Assembly: GCF_009796825.1 (NCBI RefSeq) | Contig: NZ_CP047030.1 | Location: 3,594,501 to 3,658,500 of the forward strand | Length of the DNA: 64,000 nt | Source: Algibacter sp. L3A6 | GTDB lineage: Bacteria; Bacteroidota; Bacteroidia; Flavobacteriales; Flavobacteriaceae | Direction of reading: 5' to 3' | Part shown: positions 8,614 through 17,637 of the stretch, piece by piece | How positions within the stretch are numbered: position 1 is the first letter of the stretch | How the letters are laid out: the number at the start of each line of letters is the position of its first letter | Notes under the pieces: generated by a model | Database searches by the model: none | The model's input: only the letters and a program-made list of their open reading frames with translations | What the model was told of the DNA's origin: nothing | Translations under genes and position numbers: made by a program

Positions 8614-9978
8614 TTAATTGAAGTTTATAATTTTTAATCGTTTGTTTTTACGAATATAATTCTTGATAATATGCTGTGCATCTCGGTTGTTTTCCATAGG
8701 AGTGATAATGGATTCTAGTACCTCGATGTTATTAATTTGATAGTTTAAATTAACAAAGCCAAGTCCTTTAAAAACACCGTTTTCAATTAAAATAGCACTG
8801 CGCTCATCGATGTCGCGACCTCTATCAATAATTACCATGTTTTTTTTAACGTAGCTATGCTTTTCAATTAAAGCATTCACGCGTTCGTTGTATGCTTCGG
8901 GAGCTTCTTTTTGAATACAAGCACCTGCGCATTCTTTAATATCGTAACTAAAACAGCTTGTTTTTGTTTTGTAAAGTCCGGCTAGTTTTTGGCATAGTTT
9001 GTATTCTTCAACAACGTGGGTTAAAAAACTCTTTGCGCTTTGCCTATTGGTGAACGTGGTTATGTTTTTTTTACGACCATCTGCCACATCAATTTTTAAA
9101 TTTATATAGCCGTTTTCGTCTACAAAACTATATAAAGCATGTGTGAAAATAGAACGGCGTAATGCTCTATTAAATAGCGGTTTGTTTTGTTTTATTTCTT
9201 CGTTTTCTTTTAGAAGCGCTACAAGTTCACTTCCGGTAGACTCAAAGGTGACTGTGCTTACTAAACGTTGTAGTTTTTTAGACTTTGAGTTTGTGCCTGT
9301 AAAGTGTTGGTTTAGGCGTTTTTTAATGTTATTGCTTTTACCAATATAGATAATATCGCCTTCGGCATTATGTATGTAATAGACGCCAGTAACCGATGGA
9401 AGGGTGTCTAAAATATTTAAAAACTTAGAATCTAGCTTGTTTTTTTTATGAAGCTTTATAGATTGCTGAATAATATTTTTAGAGGTGTCTTTAGCAAGTA
9501 GAAGTTTAAATAATTTTACCGTAGCTAGTGCATCGCCAGAAGCGCGGTGTCTATCTGTTACCGGAATGCCAAGAGAGCGCACAAGCTTGCCTAAACTGTA
9601 AGAAGCTTGGTCTGGTATTAAATCTTTAGAAAGTTCTACGGTGCAGAGTGTTTTACGTTTATAATCGTAACCTAAACGTCTAAATTCCGTGCCTAGAATA
9701 CGATAATCAAATTGCGCATTATGCGCTACCAAAATACAATCTTCGGTAATTTCGATAATACGTTTAGCAACTTCGTAAAATTTAGGTGCATCGCGCAGCA
9801 TTTTACTGTTTATACCAGTTAAATTAACAACAAAGGGCTGGATTTCACGTTCCGGGTTTACAAGGCTTATAAATTGATCGACAACCTCGTGGCCGTCAAA
9901 CTTGTAAATGGCAATTTCGGTGATGCCTTCTTCGTTAAATTTACCACCTGTGGTTTCAATATCTACTATTGCGTACAA
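8614..9978 (-). CDS. DnaQ-type 3'-5' exonuclease fused to GIY-YIG nuclease domain
   Basis: The product has 454 residues and two nuclease domains. The N-terminal part (1-165) is a DEDDh exonuclease like DNA polymerase III epsilon: D6 and E8 in VDIETTGG, D91 in HNAQFDYR, H144 and D149 in DRHRASGDA. The middle (about 195-275) is a GIY-YIG domain resembling the N-terminus of UvrC: GVYYI, YIGKS (211-215) and the LLKENEEIKQNKPLFN end motif. The C-terminal 150 residues have a conserved cysteine pair region (CFSYDIKECAGACI) as in UvrC-like proteins. A role in nucleotide-excision-type repair is likely, similar to Cho, but unproven. Only 3 bp separate it from the DUF3857 gene. Confidence 0.85.
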   Translation of the reverse strand: MYAIVDIETTGGKFNEEGITEIAIYKFDGHEVVDQFISLVNPEREIQPFVVNLTGINSKMLRDAPKFYEVAKRIIEITEDCILVAHNAQFDYRILGTEFRRLGYDYKRKTLCTVELSKDLIPDQASYSLGKLVRSLGIPVTDRHRASGDALATVKLFKLLLAKDTSKNIIQQSIKLHKKNKLDSKFLNILDTLPSVTGVYYIHNAEGDIIYIGKSNNIKKRLNQHFTGTNSKSKKLQRLVSTVTFESTGSELVALLKENEEIKQNKPLFNRALRRSIFTHALYSFVDENGYINLKIDVADGRKKNITTFTNRQSAKSFLTHVVEEYKLCQKLAGLYKTKTSCFSYDIKECAGACIQKEAPEAYNERVNALIEKHSYVKKNMVIIDRGRDIDERSAILIENGVFKGLGFVNLNYQINNIEVLESIITPMENNRDAQHIIKNYIRKNKRLKIINFN

Positions 9979-10062
9979 ATGCTTTTCTTTTAGTATGTAA
10001 TCGTCCGTGTGTAATTGGCGGTGTTTAAATTACCGTCTGTATACTGCGGGCCATCATGTGTA

Positions 10063-10728
10063 TTAGTAATTCCTTAAACCAAATATACTACTTCCAACAC
10101 GAATCATGGTACTTCCGCATTGAATTGCCAATTTATAATCGCCACTCATTCCCATGGAAATGGTTGTAAAGGCGCTATTATTGGGGTTTATTGTTTTTAA
10201 ATCATCAAAAGTAGATTTCAGTAATTTGAATTCGCTTTCAATTTGAGTTTCATCATCTGTAAAGGTCGCCATACCCATAACGCCTGCGATATTCACGTTT
10301 TTTAAAGCTAAAAAAGCTTCCGATTGCATAATATCCATAGCGTCTTGAGGTGCTAAGCCAAATTTAGAATCTTCCGAAGCGATTTTTATTTGTAACAAGC
10401 AATTAATAACTCTATCGTGTTTTAACGCTTGTTTGTTTATTTCTTCAAGTAATTTAAAATTATCAACACCATGAATTAAAGTTACAAAAGGTGCCATGTA
10501 TTTCACTTTATTACGCTGTACATGCCCAATCATATGCCATTCAATATCTTTTGGCATGGCTTCGTATTTGTCTGCCATATCCTGAATTTTATTTTCACCA
10601 AAAATGCGTTGTCCCGCATTATAGGCTTCCATAATATCAGACACTGGTTTGGTTTTAGAAACAGCAACAAGCGTTATGTGTTCTGGTAAAGTTGATTTTA
10701 TATGAAGGAGATTGTCGCTAACACTCAT
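10063..10728 (-). CDS. YggS/PROSC-family pyridoxal-phosphate homeostasis protein
   Basis: The 221-residue protein belongs to the alanine-racemase-like fold PLP-binding family that buffers free PLP and affects amino-acid and vitamin B6 balance in the cytoplasm. It has the PLP lysine at about K25 (VAVSKTKP), the FGENKIQD motif, WHMIGHVQRNK, and the phosphate-binding C-terminus MGMSGDYKLAIQCGSTMIRV followed by GSSIFG. Length is normal. It is followed after 42 bp, in the reverse direction, by the 3-hydroxyacyl-CoA dehydrogenase gene, and these neighbours are commonly found together in flavobacteria. Confidence 0.93.
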   Translation of the reverse strand: MSVSDNLLHIKSTLPEHITLVAVSKTKPVSDIMEAYNAGQRIFGENKIQDMADKYEAMPKDIEWHMIGHVQRNKVKYMAPFVTLIHGVDNFKLLEEINKQALKHDRVINCLLQIKIASEDSKFGLAPQDAMDIMQSEAFLALKNVNIAGVMGMATFTDDETQIESEFKLLKSTFDDLKTINPNNSAFTTISMGMSGDYKLAIQCGSTMIRVGSSIFGLRNY

Positions 10729-10770
10729 TTTATTAGATATTTTGTTTGTAGTTTATTTTATAAATAATGT

Positions 10771-11658
10771 CTACAAAAATTGTTTTGAAACCTTTTCGGC
10801 TTTTCTGTTTTCCGAGTAATCGTAAAAACCTTCACCCGATTTTACACCAAGTTTTCCTGCATTAACCATGTTGACTAATAGTGGGCAAGGTGCGTATTTT
10901 GGGTTTTTAAAACCGTTGTACATCACGTTTAAAATAGAAAGACAAACATCTAGGCCAATAAAATCGGCTAATTGTAGCGGTCCCATAGGGTGTGCCATAC
11001 CAAGTTTCATTACGGTGTCTATTTCATTAACTCCAGCAACGCCATTGTATAAGGTTTCTATAGATTCGTTTAGCATAGGCATTAAAATACGGTTTGCTAC
11101 AAACCCAGGGTAATCGTTAACTTCTACAGGTGTTTTGCCAAGTTTAGCAGAGAGATCCATAATGGTTTTAGTAACCGCATCGCTGGTGTTGTAACCACGA
11201 ATAATTTCAACTAAAGCCATAATAGGCACCGGATTCATAAAATGCATCCCAATTACGTTTTCTGGTTTCTGTGTTACGGCAGCAATTTGCGTAATAGAAA
11301 TAGAGGAGGTGTTGGTTGCTAAAATGCAGTTAGGCTCGCAAACATTACTCAGTTGTTTAAAAATTTTCAGTTTTAAATCGAGGTTTTCGGTTGCTGCTTC
11401 TACAATTAAATCGGTGTTTTTTACACCATCAGGTATTGCCGTATGTGTGGTTATATTGGCAAGCGTATCGTTTTTATCGGTTTCGGTAATTTTTTCTTTA
11501 GTCACCATGCGATCTAAATTTTTCGCAATAGTATCCATGCCTTTTTTAAGGGCTGCTTCGTTAATATCGATAAGGTTTACGTTAAAACCACTTTGAGCAA
11601 ATGTATGCGCAATGCCATTTCCCATGGTGCCTGCACCAATAACTGCTATGTTTTTCAT
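10771..11658 (-). CDS. 3-hydroxyacyl-CoA (3-hydroxybutyryl-CoA) dehydrogenase
   Basis: The 295-residue enzyme oxidises or forms 3-hydroxyacyl-CoA with NAD(P). The Rossmann motif is GAGTMGNGIAHTFAQ near the N-terminus. The catalytic histidine lies in GMHFMNPVP at about residue 140, and the partner glutamate in VEIIRGYNTS. The C-terminal dimerisation domain carries NRILMPMLNES and the HPMGPLQLADFIGLD signature. It is the short single-domain form (PaaH/Hbd), not a fused FadB. Its substrate could be butyryl-chain, fatty-acid or phenylacetate intermediates. There are no other beta-oxidation genes beside it to decide. Confidence 0.92.
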   Translation of the reverse strand: MKNIAVIGAGTMGNGIAHTFAQSGFNVNLIDINEAALKKGMDTIAKNLDRMVTKEKITETDKNDTLANITTHTAIPDGVKNTDLIVEAATENLDLKLKIFKQLSNVCEPNCILATNTSSISITQIAAVTQKPENVIGMHFMNPVPIMALVEIIRGYNTSDAVTKTIMDLSAKLGKTPVEVNDYPGFVANRILMPMLNESIETLYNGVAGVNEIDTVMKLGMAHPMGPLQLADFIGLDVCLSILNVMYNGFKNPKYAPCPLLVNMVNAGKLGVKSGEGFYDYSENRKAEKVSKQFL

Positions 11659-11736
11659 TCTGGTAATTTTTTTTATTTCCGCGTAAGCGAAAACTTTAAA
11701 CTATTTAGAATTTCTATTGCTTAAGCTACGGTTGTA

Positions 11737-12696
11737 TTAAAAGCAATTAATAATTTGTGTTGCAACGCGCAAAGCTTCTGTGCCATCGTGCAGGGTTACA
11801 ACTGGTGTGGTGTTGGTGTTTATGGCGTGTGCAAAAGTTTCTAATTCATCTAAAATAGAGTTATTGTCGGCTACCTTCGGGTTATCAAAATAAATTTGTT
11901 TTTTAACGCCTTCAGCATTTTGTAACACCATATCAAAATCTCCAGGTACTTCTGGCGCGTCTTTCATTTTAACCACTTCACATTTCTTTTCAAGAAAATC
12001 TACAGAAATATAAGCGTCTTTTTGGAAAAAACGTGCTTTACGCATTTTTTTAAGTGAAATTCTACTCGCTGTAAGGTTGGCAACACAGCCGTTTTCGAAC
12101 TCTAAACGTGCATTGGCAATATCTGGTGTGTCGCTAATTACAGAAACACCACTGGCAGAAATATGTTTTACTTTAGATTTTACAACGCTTAAAATAATAT
12201 CGATATCGTGTATCATTAAATCTAAAACCACAGGCACATCGGTACCACGCGGATTAAATTCTGCTAAACGATGCGTTTCAATAAACATCGGTGATTTTAT
12301 ATCGTCTTTTATGGCTAAATAAGCAGGGTTAAAGCGCTCTACGTGCCCAACTTGGCCACGTAAATTATTTTCGGCTAAAAGTTCTCTAATATGTTCAGCC
12401 TCTTCAACGGTATTGGTTATTGGTTTTTCAATAAAAACATGCTTACCCTTTGCTATAGCTCGCTTTGCGCAATCGTAATGCGATAGGGTTGGGGTTACAA
12501 TATCTACCATATCTACAGCGTCGATTAAGGCGTCTATTGAATTGAAAAATTTGTATCCAAACTCGGCTTCTACCAATTTTCCGTTGGCTTCATCGGCGTC
12601 ATAAAACCCGACAAGATTATATTTTTCAGATTGATTAAGTAGTCTTAAATGAATTTTTCCAAGATGACCAGCACCAAGTACTCCAGCGTTTAGCAT
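11737..12696 (-). CDS. Gfo/Idh/MocA-family oxidoreductase
   Basis: The product has 319 residues and is NAD(P)-dependent. The N-terminal Rossmann fold has GVLGAGHLGKIH, and the family signature EKPI is at 90-93, containing the catalytic lysine K91. The C-terminal alpha/beta domain contains a conserved histidine region (LMIHDIDIILS). Members oxidise sugars, inositols or biliverdin-like substrates, and the substrate cannot be read from the sequence. It is the first gene of a leftward run with the 3-hydroxyacyl-CoA dehydrogenase and YggS, with a 78-bp gap. Confidence 0.88.
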   Translation of the reverse strand: MLNAGVLGAGHLGKIHLRLLNQSEKYNLVGFYDADEANGKLVEAEFGYKFFNSIDALIDAVDMVDIVTPTLSHYDCAKRAIAKGKHVFIEKPITNTVEEAEHIRELLAENNLRGQVGHVERFNPAYLAIKDDIKSPMFIETHRLAEFNPRGTDVPVVLDLMIHDIDIILSVVKSKVKHISASGVSVISDTPDIANARLEFENGCVANLTASRISLKKMRKARFFQKDAYISVDFLEKKCEVVKMKDAPEVPGDFDMVLQNAEGVKKQIYFDNPKVADNNSILDELETFAHAINTNTTPVVTLHDGTEALRVATQIINCF

Positions 12697-12854
12697 AATA
12701 ATAGGTTTTCAACAAAAATAACATAATTAAAACGTCCTTTTGCTTAATTGGGCTTAAAATTTTCTTCGGATTCTTGTTAAAAATAAATTCTTATAAAATT
12801 GTTTTACCCTTAGAAATCTTTGACTAATTTTAACCCTGTAAAACCTCCCAACCA

Positions 12855-13496
12855 TTGAAAGACACTTTTAAACACCAAGGATTAAGACAACAACTCGTTA
12901 ATGTATTAAAAAACAAAGGCATAACCAACAATGCGGTTTTGGCTGCTGTAGCTAAAATACCAAGGCATTTGTTTATGGATTCTAGTTTTTTAGATCACGC
13001 ATATCAAGATAAAGCCTTCCCAATTGCTGCAGACCAAACCATATCTCAGCCTTATACGGTAGCGTTTCAAAGTGAGTTAATGCAAATAAAACCTGGACAT
13101 AAAGTTTTGGAAATTGGCACGGGTAGTGGATATCAAACCGCAGTTTTGTGCGAATTAGGAGCTAAAGTGTATAGTATAGAGCGTCAAAACGAGCTGTTTA
13201 AAAAAACGAGCAAGTTTTTGCCTAAATTAGGTTACCGACCTAAAAAACTCATTTTTGGAGATGGTTATATTGGTTTAAAAACCGAAGCGCCTTTCGATAG
13301 TATTATTGTAACTGCTGGTGCGCCTTTTGTGCCAAGACCATTGTTGAGTCAGTTAAAAATTGGCGGACGCTTAATTATTCCTGTGGGCGATGATGTTCAA
13401 ATTATGACACTTTTTATTAGAAAAGGGCCTAAGGAATTTGAACAAGAAGAGTTTGGTGAATTTAGATTTGTACCCTTATTAGAAGATAAAAACTAA
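12855..13496 (+). CDS. pcm: Protein-L-isoaspartate O-methyltransferase
   Basis: Pcm methylates isoaspartyl residues in aged proteins using S-adenosylmethionine. The 213-residue product has the AdoMet motif EIGTGSGYQT (86-95), the PRHLF motif near residue 40, the substrate loop AFPIAADQTISQPYTVA and the GGRLIIPVG motif. The start is TTG at 12855: the family's N-terminus needs about 15 residues before RQQLVNVLK, and no ATG is available there. It is divergent from the Gfo/Idh gene, with 158 bp between them. Confidence 0.93.
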   Translation: MKDTFKHQGLRQQLVNVLKNKGITNNAVLAAVAKIPRHLFMDSSFLDHAYQDKAFPIAADQTISQPYTVAFQSELMQIKPGHKVLEIGTGSGYQTAVLCELGAKVYSIERQNELFKKTSKFLPKLGYRPKKLIFGDGYIGLKTEAPFDSIIVTAGAPFVPRPLLSQLKIGGRLIIPVGDDVQIMTLFIRKGPKEFEQEEFGEFRFVPLLEDKN

Positions 13497-13543
13497 GTCT
13501 GTTTTTATTCATTCTAAAATATTGATATACTTTATTTTAATGC

Positions 13544-13587
13544 AAAAGAGTAAACCATTAGTTTAACGCTAAGGTTTACTCTTTTTT
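13544..13587. terminator. Bidirectional intrinsic terminator between pcm and the PLP lyase gene
   Basis: AAAAGAGTAAACC (13544-13556) pairs perfectly with GGTTTACTCTTTT (13573-13585) around a 16-nt loop, with T-run continuing to 13587. It serves both convergent genes. Confidence 0.88.
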
Positions 13588-13595
13588 ATTGAAAA

Positions 13596-14798
13596 TTACT
13601 TTAAAATATCTAAGGAAATCATGCAGGATTTCATGGTTTGGAAACTACGTTCAATATCATCATCTAAGCCAATAGAAAAACGGATTAAACCTTCCGATAG
13701 GCCCATTTCTTTTTGTTCATCTTCTGGTATTTCGGACGATGTTGAGCTTCCTGGAGCGCTAAAAAGTGTTTTATAAAACCCAAGACTTACCGCTAAATAG
13801 CCTAAGTTTTTATTCTGCATAAGTTCCATAAGTGCATTTGCTTTTTCAGTAGAACCAACATCAAGCGTTAACATACCGCTAAAACCATAAGCCGCGTTCA
13901 TCATGCTTTTAAATAGTGTGTGTGATGGGTGTGAGGTTAAACCAGGATAAACGGTTTTTAAACCCAATTGCTCAAATCTTTCAGCTAAATACAGCGCGTT
14001 TTTACTGTGCTGCTGCATTCTAATGTGTAGTGTTCTTAGGTTTTTTAATACCGACGATGCGCGCAAACTATCCATGGTAGTGCCTAAAAGCATGGAAGCT
14101 CCGCTGTTTACGTTTCTTAAATCGTTAATAAACTCTTGTGTACCGCAAACCACGCCGCCAACCGTATCGCTAGATCCGTTAATAAACTTGGTTAAACTGT
14201 GTATTACAATATCGGCACCTAAAACGGCAGGCGATATAGATAGTGGCGAAAACGTATTATCTACCACTAATTTTAAATTATGCTTTTTAGCAAGAGCCGC
14301 TAAACCTTTAATATCGGCAACTTCTAGCAGCGGGTTGCTAACAGACTCGCAATACAATACTTTAGTTTTTTCGGTAATAGCAGCTTCTACAGCGTCTAGC
14401 GTAGTGATATCTACAAAACTAGTAGCGATGTTAAAACGTGGTGTAAAATTTTTAAGAAACGCATACGTACCGCCGTAAATAGTTCTGCTTGATACTATAT
14501 GGTCGCCGCTACCGCATAATTGTAGTAAAACCGGAGTAATAGCGCCCATGCCAGAGGCCGAAACATTTGCAGTTTCTGTACCTTCCATTGCAGCTAAAGC
14601 TTCACCTAAATATAAATTAGAAGGCGAGGAGTGTCGCGAATAGAGGTAGCAACCATCGGCATTGCCTTCAAAGGTGTCAAACATGGTTTTTGCTGATAGA
14701 AAGGTGTATGTAGACGAGTCGGAAATGGAAGGGTTAACACCTCCAAATTCTCCAAAATATTGTAAATCTTGTATGTTGTTTGCGGGTTTAAAAGCCAT
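13596..14798 (-). CDS. Cys/Met metabolism PLP enzyme (methionine gamma-lyase-like)
   Basis: The product has 400 residues and a fold-type I PLP domain. The PLP lysine is K204 in SLTKFINGSSDTVGG, the cofactor ring-stacking tyrosine lies in IYGGTY (about 108-111), and the active-site segment YSRHSSPSNLYLGEALAAME (about 53-72) corresponds to the usual YSRxxNPT block, here with SPS instead of NPT. This family includes methionine gamma-lyase, cystathionine gamma-synthase and gamma-lyase. The divergent Lrp gene argues for an amino-acid-responsive catabolic role, as methionine gamma-lyase has in many Bacteroidota. The exact reaction cannot be fixed from sequence alone. Confidence 0.82.
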   Translation of the reverse strand: MAFKPANNIQDLQYFGEFGGVNPSISDSSTYTFLSAKTMFDTFEGNADGCYLYSRHSSPSNLYLGEALAAMEGTETANVSASGMGAITPVLLQLCGSGDHIVSSRTIYGGTYAFLKNFTPRFNIATSFVDITTLDAVEAAITEKTKVLYCESVSNPLLEVADIKGLAALAKKHNLKLVVDNTFSPLSISPAVLGADIVIHSLTKFINGSSDTVGGVVCGTQEFINDLRNVNSGASMLLGTTMDSLRASSVLKNLRTLHIRMQQHSKNALYLAERFEQLGLKTVYPGLTSHPSHTLFKSMMNAAYGFSGMLTLDVGSTEKANALMELMQNKNLGYLAVSLGFYKTLFSAPGSSTSSEIPEDEQKEMGLSEGLIRFSIGLDDDIERSFQTMKSCMISLDILK

Positions 14799-14899
14799 AG
14801 GTGGTTGTTTTATGTTTTACACAAAGTAGGCTTATATTAGATTGTAAAACAAGTAAGTTCTTTTTTATAGGAAAATAAATCTATTTTAATTTAATTATT

Positions 14900-14914
14900 C
14901 GGAATATATTTCAG
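14900..14914. promoter_or_regulatory. Candidate Lrp-type operator in the divergent promoter region
   Basis: The 15-bp sequence CGGAATATATTTCAG is an inverted repeat of the form CnGAA-N5-TTCnG. Its size and AT-rich centre resemble operators of Lrp/AsnC proteins. It lies 43 bp upstream of the Lrp gene and about 100 bp from the lyase start. Assignment as the autoregulatory site is inference. Confidence 0.4.
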
Positions 14915-14957
14915 TACATTGTTGTTTAAACCTTGTTTTTAAGAAATATTTTCGATT

Positions 14958-15416
14958 ATGATTTTTGATGCTACCGATAAAAAACTGCTAGAGTACCTGC
15001 AAACAGACAGTAAACAAACCAATAAGGCGCTTGCTAATAAATTAAATCTTTCGGTAACAGCTGTTTACGAGCGTATTAAAAAACTTGAAAAAACCGGTTT
15101 TATATCAGGTTATATTGCTTTGGTGAATAAAAGTAAAATTGAACGTGATTTTGTTGTGTTTTGCCACGTAAAACTTGTGCAGCACAGTCAAGATTACGTG
15201 GTAAAGTTTGAAAAAGAAGTGGCTAAGCTATACGAAGTGCTGGAGTGTTACCATTTAAGTGGTGAATACGATTATTTACTTAAGGTTGTCGTTAAAGATA
15301 TGGTGGCTTTTAGAGCTTTTATGGTAGAGAAGTTAACTTCCATAAATCATATAGGAAGTACGCATAGTATGTTTGTTATAAATGAAGTGAAATATACTAC
15401 AACAATCAGTTTTTAG
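14958..15416 (+). CDS. Lrp/AsnC-family transcriptional regulator
   Basis: The product has 152 residues. An N-terminal winged helix-turn-helix (about 5-60; LLEYLQTDSKQTNKALANKL and LSVTAVYERIKKLEKTGF) is followed by a RAM/AsnC effector domain (about 65-150) with the HLSGEYDYLLKVVVKD core. Such proteins form octamers that sense amino acids. Being divergent from the methionine gamma-lyase-like gene, it most likely controls that gene in response to methionine, another amino acid, or a 2-oxo acid (inference). Confidence 0.92.
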   Translation: MIFDATDKKLLEYLQTDSKQTNKALANKLNLSVTAVYERIKKLEKTGFISGYIALVNKSKIERDFVVFCHVKLVQHSQDYVVKFEKEVAKLYEVLECYHLSGEYDYLLKVVVKDMVAFRAFMVEKLTSINHIGSTHSMFVINEVKYTTTISF

Positions 15417-15559
15417 CCGAAAATCATCATGTTTAGGCGGTATATTTAAGTTTTTTCATACAAGAGAGGGCTTTGTTTTCTAATAGTGTTAAACTAATTT
15501 AAGAGGCATAAATCTTTTTACTACATTAGCGGAAACCTAACCATTTTAACCAAATATTT

Positions 15560-16072
15560 ATGAAGAATTTAGTGTACATTATTTTAGGCTTTGTTATAGG
15601 AGCTGCATTAACTTATTATTTTTGTCCAAGGCCATTAGAAGGCGCTGTGGCAGAAATTGATAACCCAACCGGAACCATTACAATTCTAGAAGCGACAGAA
15701 TTAAGTGCGAATTGGGAGAAAAACAACCCAAAAGAAATAGACTCTACAATAGAGTTAGACGATAATTCTAAAAGAAAGCCCATGCGTTCTGTAATGTGGA
15801 GCTTAAAAAACATTGAAGATTATATCGCTTTCGCTGAAAAAGAATCGGACAGTGTAGGTTATACCATGACGGGTTTACGTGTATATTTAGGTAATTACGG
15901 AAAAAACGGAAAACCTGGTAAGAAAAATAGAAACACCATGTTTATTGTGCCAACAGGGTATGAAAACACTTCTAAAGCAAGTAGTTTAGGTTTAAATTTT
16001 AGTTATGATGAGAGAGATATTCCGGTAGATCCATTGAATGATGGTGGTACAGGAGAGACTGGTTATCCTTGA
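15560..16072 (+). CDS. Membrane-anchored hypothetical protein
   Basis: The product has 170 residues. The N-terminus (MKNLVYIILGFVIGAALTYY) is a single hydrophobic anchor. The rest is soluble and contains acidic and glycine-rich stretches, ending NDGGTGETGYP. It lies 12 bp upstream of the first 7-TM gene and reads the same way, so it may belong to that sensor cassette. I do not recognise a family. Confidence 0.7.
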   Translation: MKNLVYIILGFVIGAALTYYFCPRPLEGAVAEIDNPTGTITILEATELSANWEKNNPKEIDSTIELDDNSKRKPMRSVMWSLKNIEDYIAFAEKESDSVGYTMTGLRVYLGNYGKNGKPGKKNRNTMFIVPTGYENTSKASSLGLNFSYDERDIPVDPLNDGGTGETGYP

Positions 16073-16084
16073 TAAATATACGTC

Positions 16085-16801
16085 ATGGACGAATTTTTAT
16101 TAGCCTATAAATTCCTTATTACAACCGGAGTTGAAGTTTTAGCAGCTGTTACAGGTTTACTTTTTTTTAAAAAGTATAAACCTACAGCTGCTAGATTTTT
16201 TATATACTTTTTGGTGTATTTAACTTTGTGTGATTTTTTTGCGAATTATCCGCGTTATGTAAAAGATGGCGGACTATTTAGTTTTTTGCAGGGTACGGTG
16301 TTTGTTAAAAACTATTGGTGGGGTACTTTGTTTTGGAAGATAGGGGCTATTATGTTTTTTGCATTCTATTATAATAGAATTCTAAAAACAACTAGGTTTA
16401 AAAAGATACTCAAAGTAAGTGCTTTTAGTTTTTTATTGTTTTCAATTGGGTGTATTCTTTTAAATTGGGACGATTATTTTATAATGTCATTTCCTTCTAT
16501 TGGTGTTTTTGGGGCTTTTATTATTTTTTTATGTACAGTTTGCTATTTTATAGAAGTACTAAAAAGCGATAAAATACTCACTTTTTACAAATCGCTAAAT
16601 TTCTATATTAGTTTTGCTATTTTTATTTGGTGGCTAATTATTACACCTTTGGTATTTTACGATGTATATATGAGCCGTTTAGATTGGGATTTTATCTTTT
16701 TAAGATGGCAAATTTATTTAATGGCTAATATTTGCATGTATGGTATTTTTACGTTTGCTTTAATTTTTTGTAAACCTGAATTTGACGATTTGAGTGAGTA
16801 A
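16085..16801 (+). CDS. Seven-TM membrane protein (paralogue 1 of sensor cassette)
   Basis: The product has 238 residues with about seven hydrophobic segments (roughly 7-25, 38-55, 76-98, 108-127, 136-160, 174-198, 207-230) and very short loops. It has no soluble domain and no catalytic motif. It is clearly paralogous to the protein encoded at 16924-17637: both share the same length and topology, and the sixth segment has the pattern LNFYI-x2-AI-x2-WW. The next genes are that paralogue and a histidine kinase. A role as the membrane sensor of the kinase is inferred from this arrangement, and the family is unknown to me. Confidence 0.8.
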   Translation: MDEFLLAYKFLITTGVEVLAAVTGLLFFKKYKPTAARFFIYFLVYLTLCDFFANYPRYVKDGGLFSFLQGTVFVKNYWWGTLFWKIGAIMFFAFYYNRILKTTRFKKILKVSAFSFLLFSIGCILLNWDDYFIMSFPSIGVFGAFIIFLCTVCYFIEVLKSDKILTFYKSLNFYISFAIFIWWLIITPLVFYDVYMSRLDWDFIFLRWQIYLMANICMYGIFTFALIFCKPEFDDLSE

Positions 16802-16923
16802 TTAAAGATGTTTTAATGTGTTAAGCATAGTAATGCTTATGGTGTGCCATAAACCTTTAGTCAATTCTGTAACTTGTTTGTTTTATATAATAAATTTGTG
16901 ATTTTTTCTTAATAAAAAAAACA

Positions 16924-17637
16924 GTGATAAATTCTGAAATATCTAGTATCTTACTATACGTTTATTACTTTGTTTTAGTGATAACGGCTGCAGTGGCGCT
17001 AGTTCTTATTAAAAAATATAAACATAGTTATAATCGTTATTTTAATTATTTTTTGATTTACGTGCTCTTTATTGAGGTTGTAGCTTTATTTCCTTATTAT
17101 TTGTTTGAAATAGAGTGTTTTGAATGGTTGAAAGACTCGCGTTTTAGTCGTAATTTTTGGTTTTATAATTTGTTTTGGGTTATAGGTAGTGCCTCTTTTT
17201 TTAGTTTTTATTTTCAGAAAACACTTAAAATTATACCGTTTAAGGTGATTTTAAAATATACTAGATATGTTTTTTTAGCCATAGTAGTGGTTCTTGTAAT
17301 TGTAGATTTTGATAGTTTTTTTAAGCCTGGTTTTTATTTTCTCGACTCTTTAAATACGGCTATTGTTGTTGGTTGTGTAGCATTTTTTTTCTTAGAATTA
17401 TTGTTAACAGATCGCATTCTTAGTTTTAATTATAATCTTAATTTTTATATTGCTGTCGCTATTTTAGTATGGTGGCTAGTTACTATTCCGTTAGGGTTTT
17501 ATTCCGAGTATTTTCATATTGGAGATATGACTTATGTGTATCTCAATGGTATTATTCTATCTTGTTCCAACATTTTTATGTATACTTGTTTTACTATTGG
17601 CTTGTTTGTTTCTAAACCTCAATTAATAAATGAATAA
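16924..17637 (+). CDS. Seven-TM membrane protein (paralogue 2 of sensor cassette)
   Basis: The product has 237 residues, seven predicted membrane segments and no soluble domain. It aligns along its whole length with the preceding 7-TM protein, for example YFNYFLIYVLF versus FFIYFLVYLTL and LNFYIAVAILVWW versus LNFYISFAIFIWW. The start is GTG at 16924, since no ATG lies before the first membrane segment. Its last codons overlap the histidine kinase start by 8 bp, implying translational coupling. A 122-bp gap separates it from paralogue 1, so an internal promoter is possible. Confidence 0.8.
   Translation: MINSEISSILLYVYYFVLVITAAVALVLIKKYKHSYNRYFNYFLIYVLFIEVVALFPYYLFEIECFEWLKDSRFSRNFWFYNLFWVIGSASFFSFYFQKTLKIIPFKVILKYTRYVFLAIVVVLVIVDFDSFFKPGFYFLDSLNTAIVVGCVAFFFLELLLTDRILSFNYNLNFYIAVAILVWWLVTIPLGFYSEYFHIGDMTYVYLNGIILSCSNIFMYTCFTIGLFVSKPQLINE

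Noticed and set aside
14023..14478. 151-aa ORF antisense to the PLP lyase gene
   Set aside because: It lies entirely inside a well-supported gene on the other strand, and its composition is the mirror of that gene.
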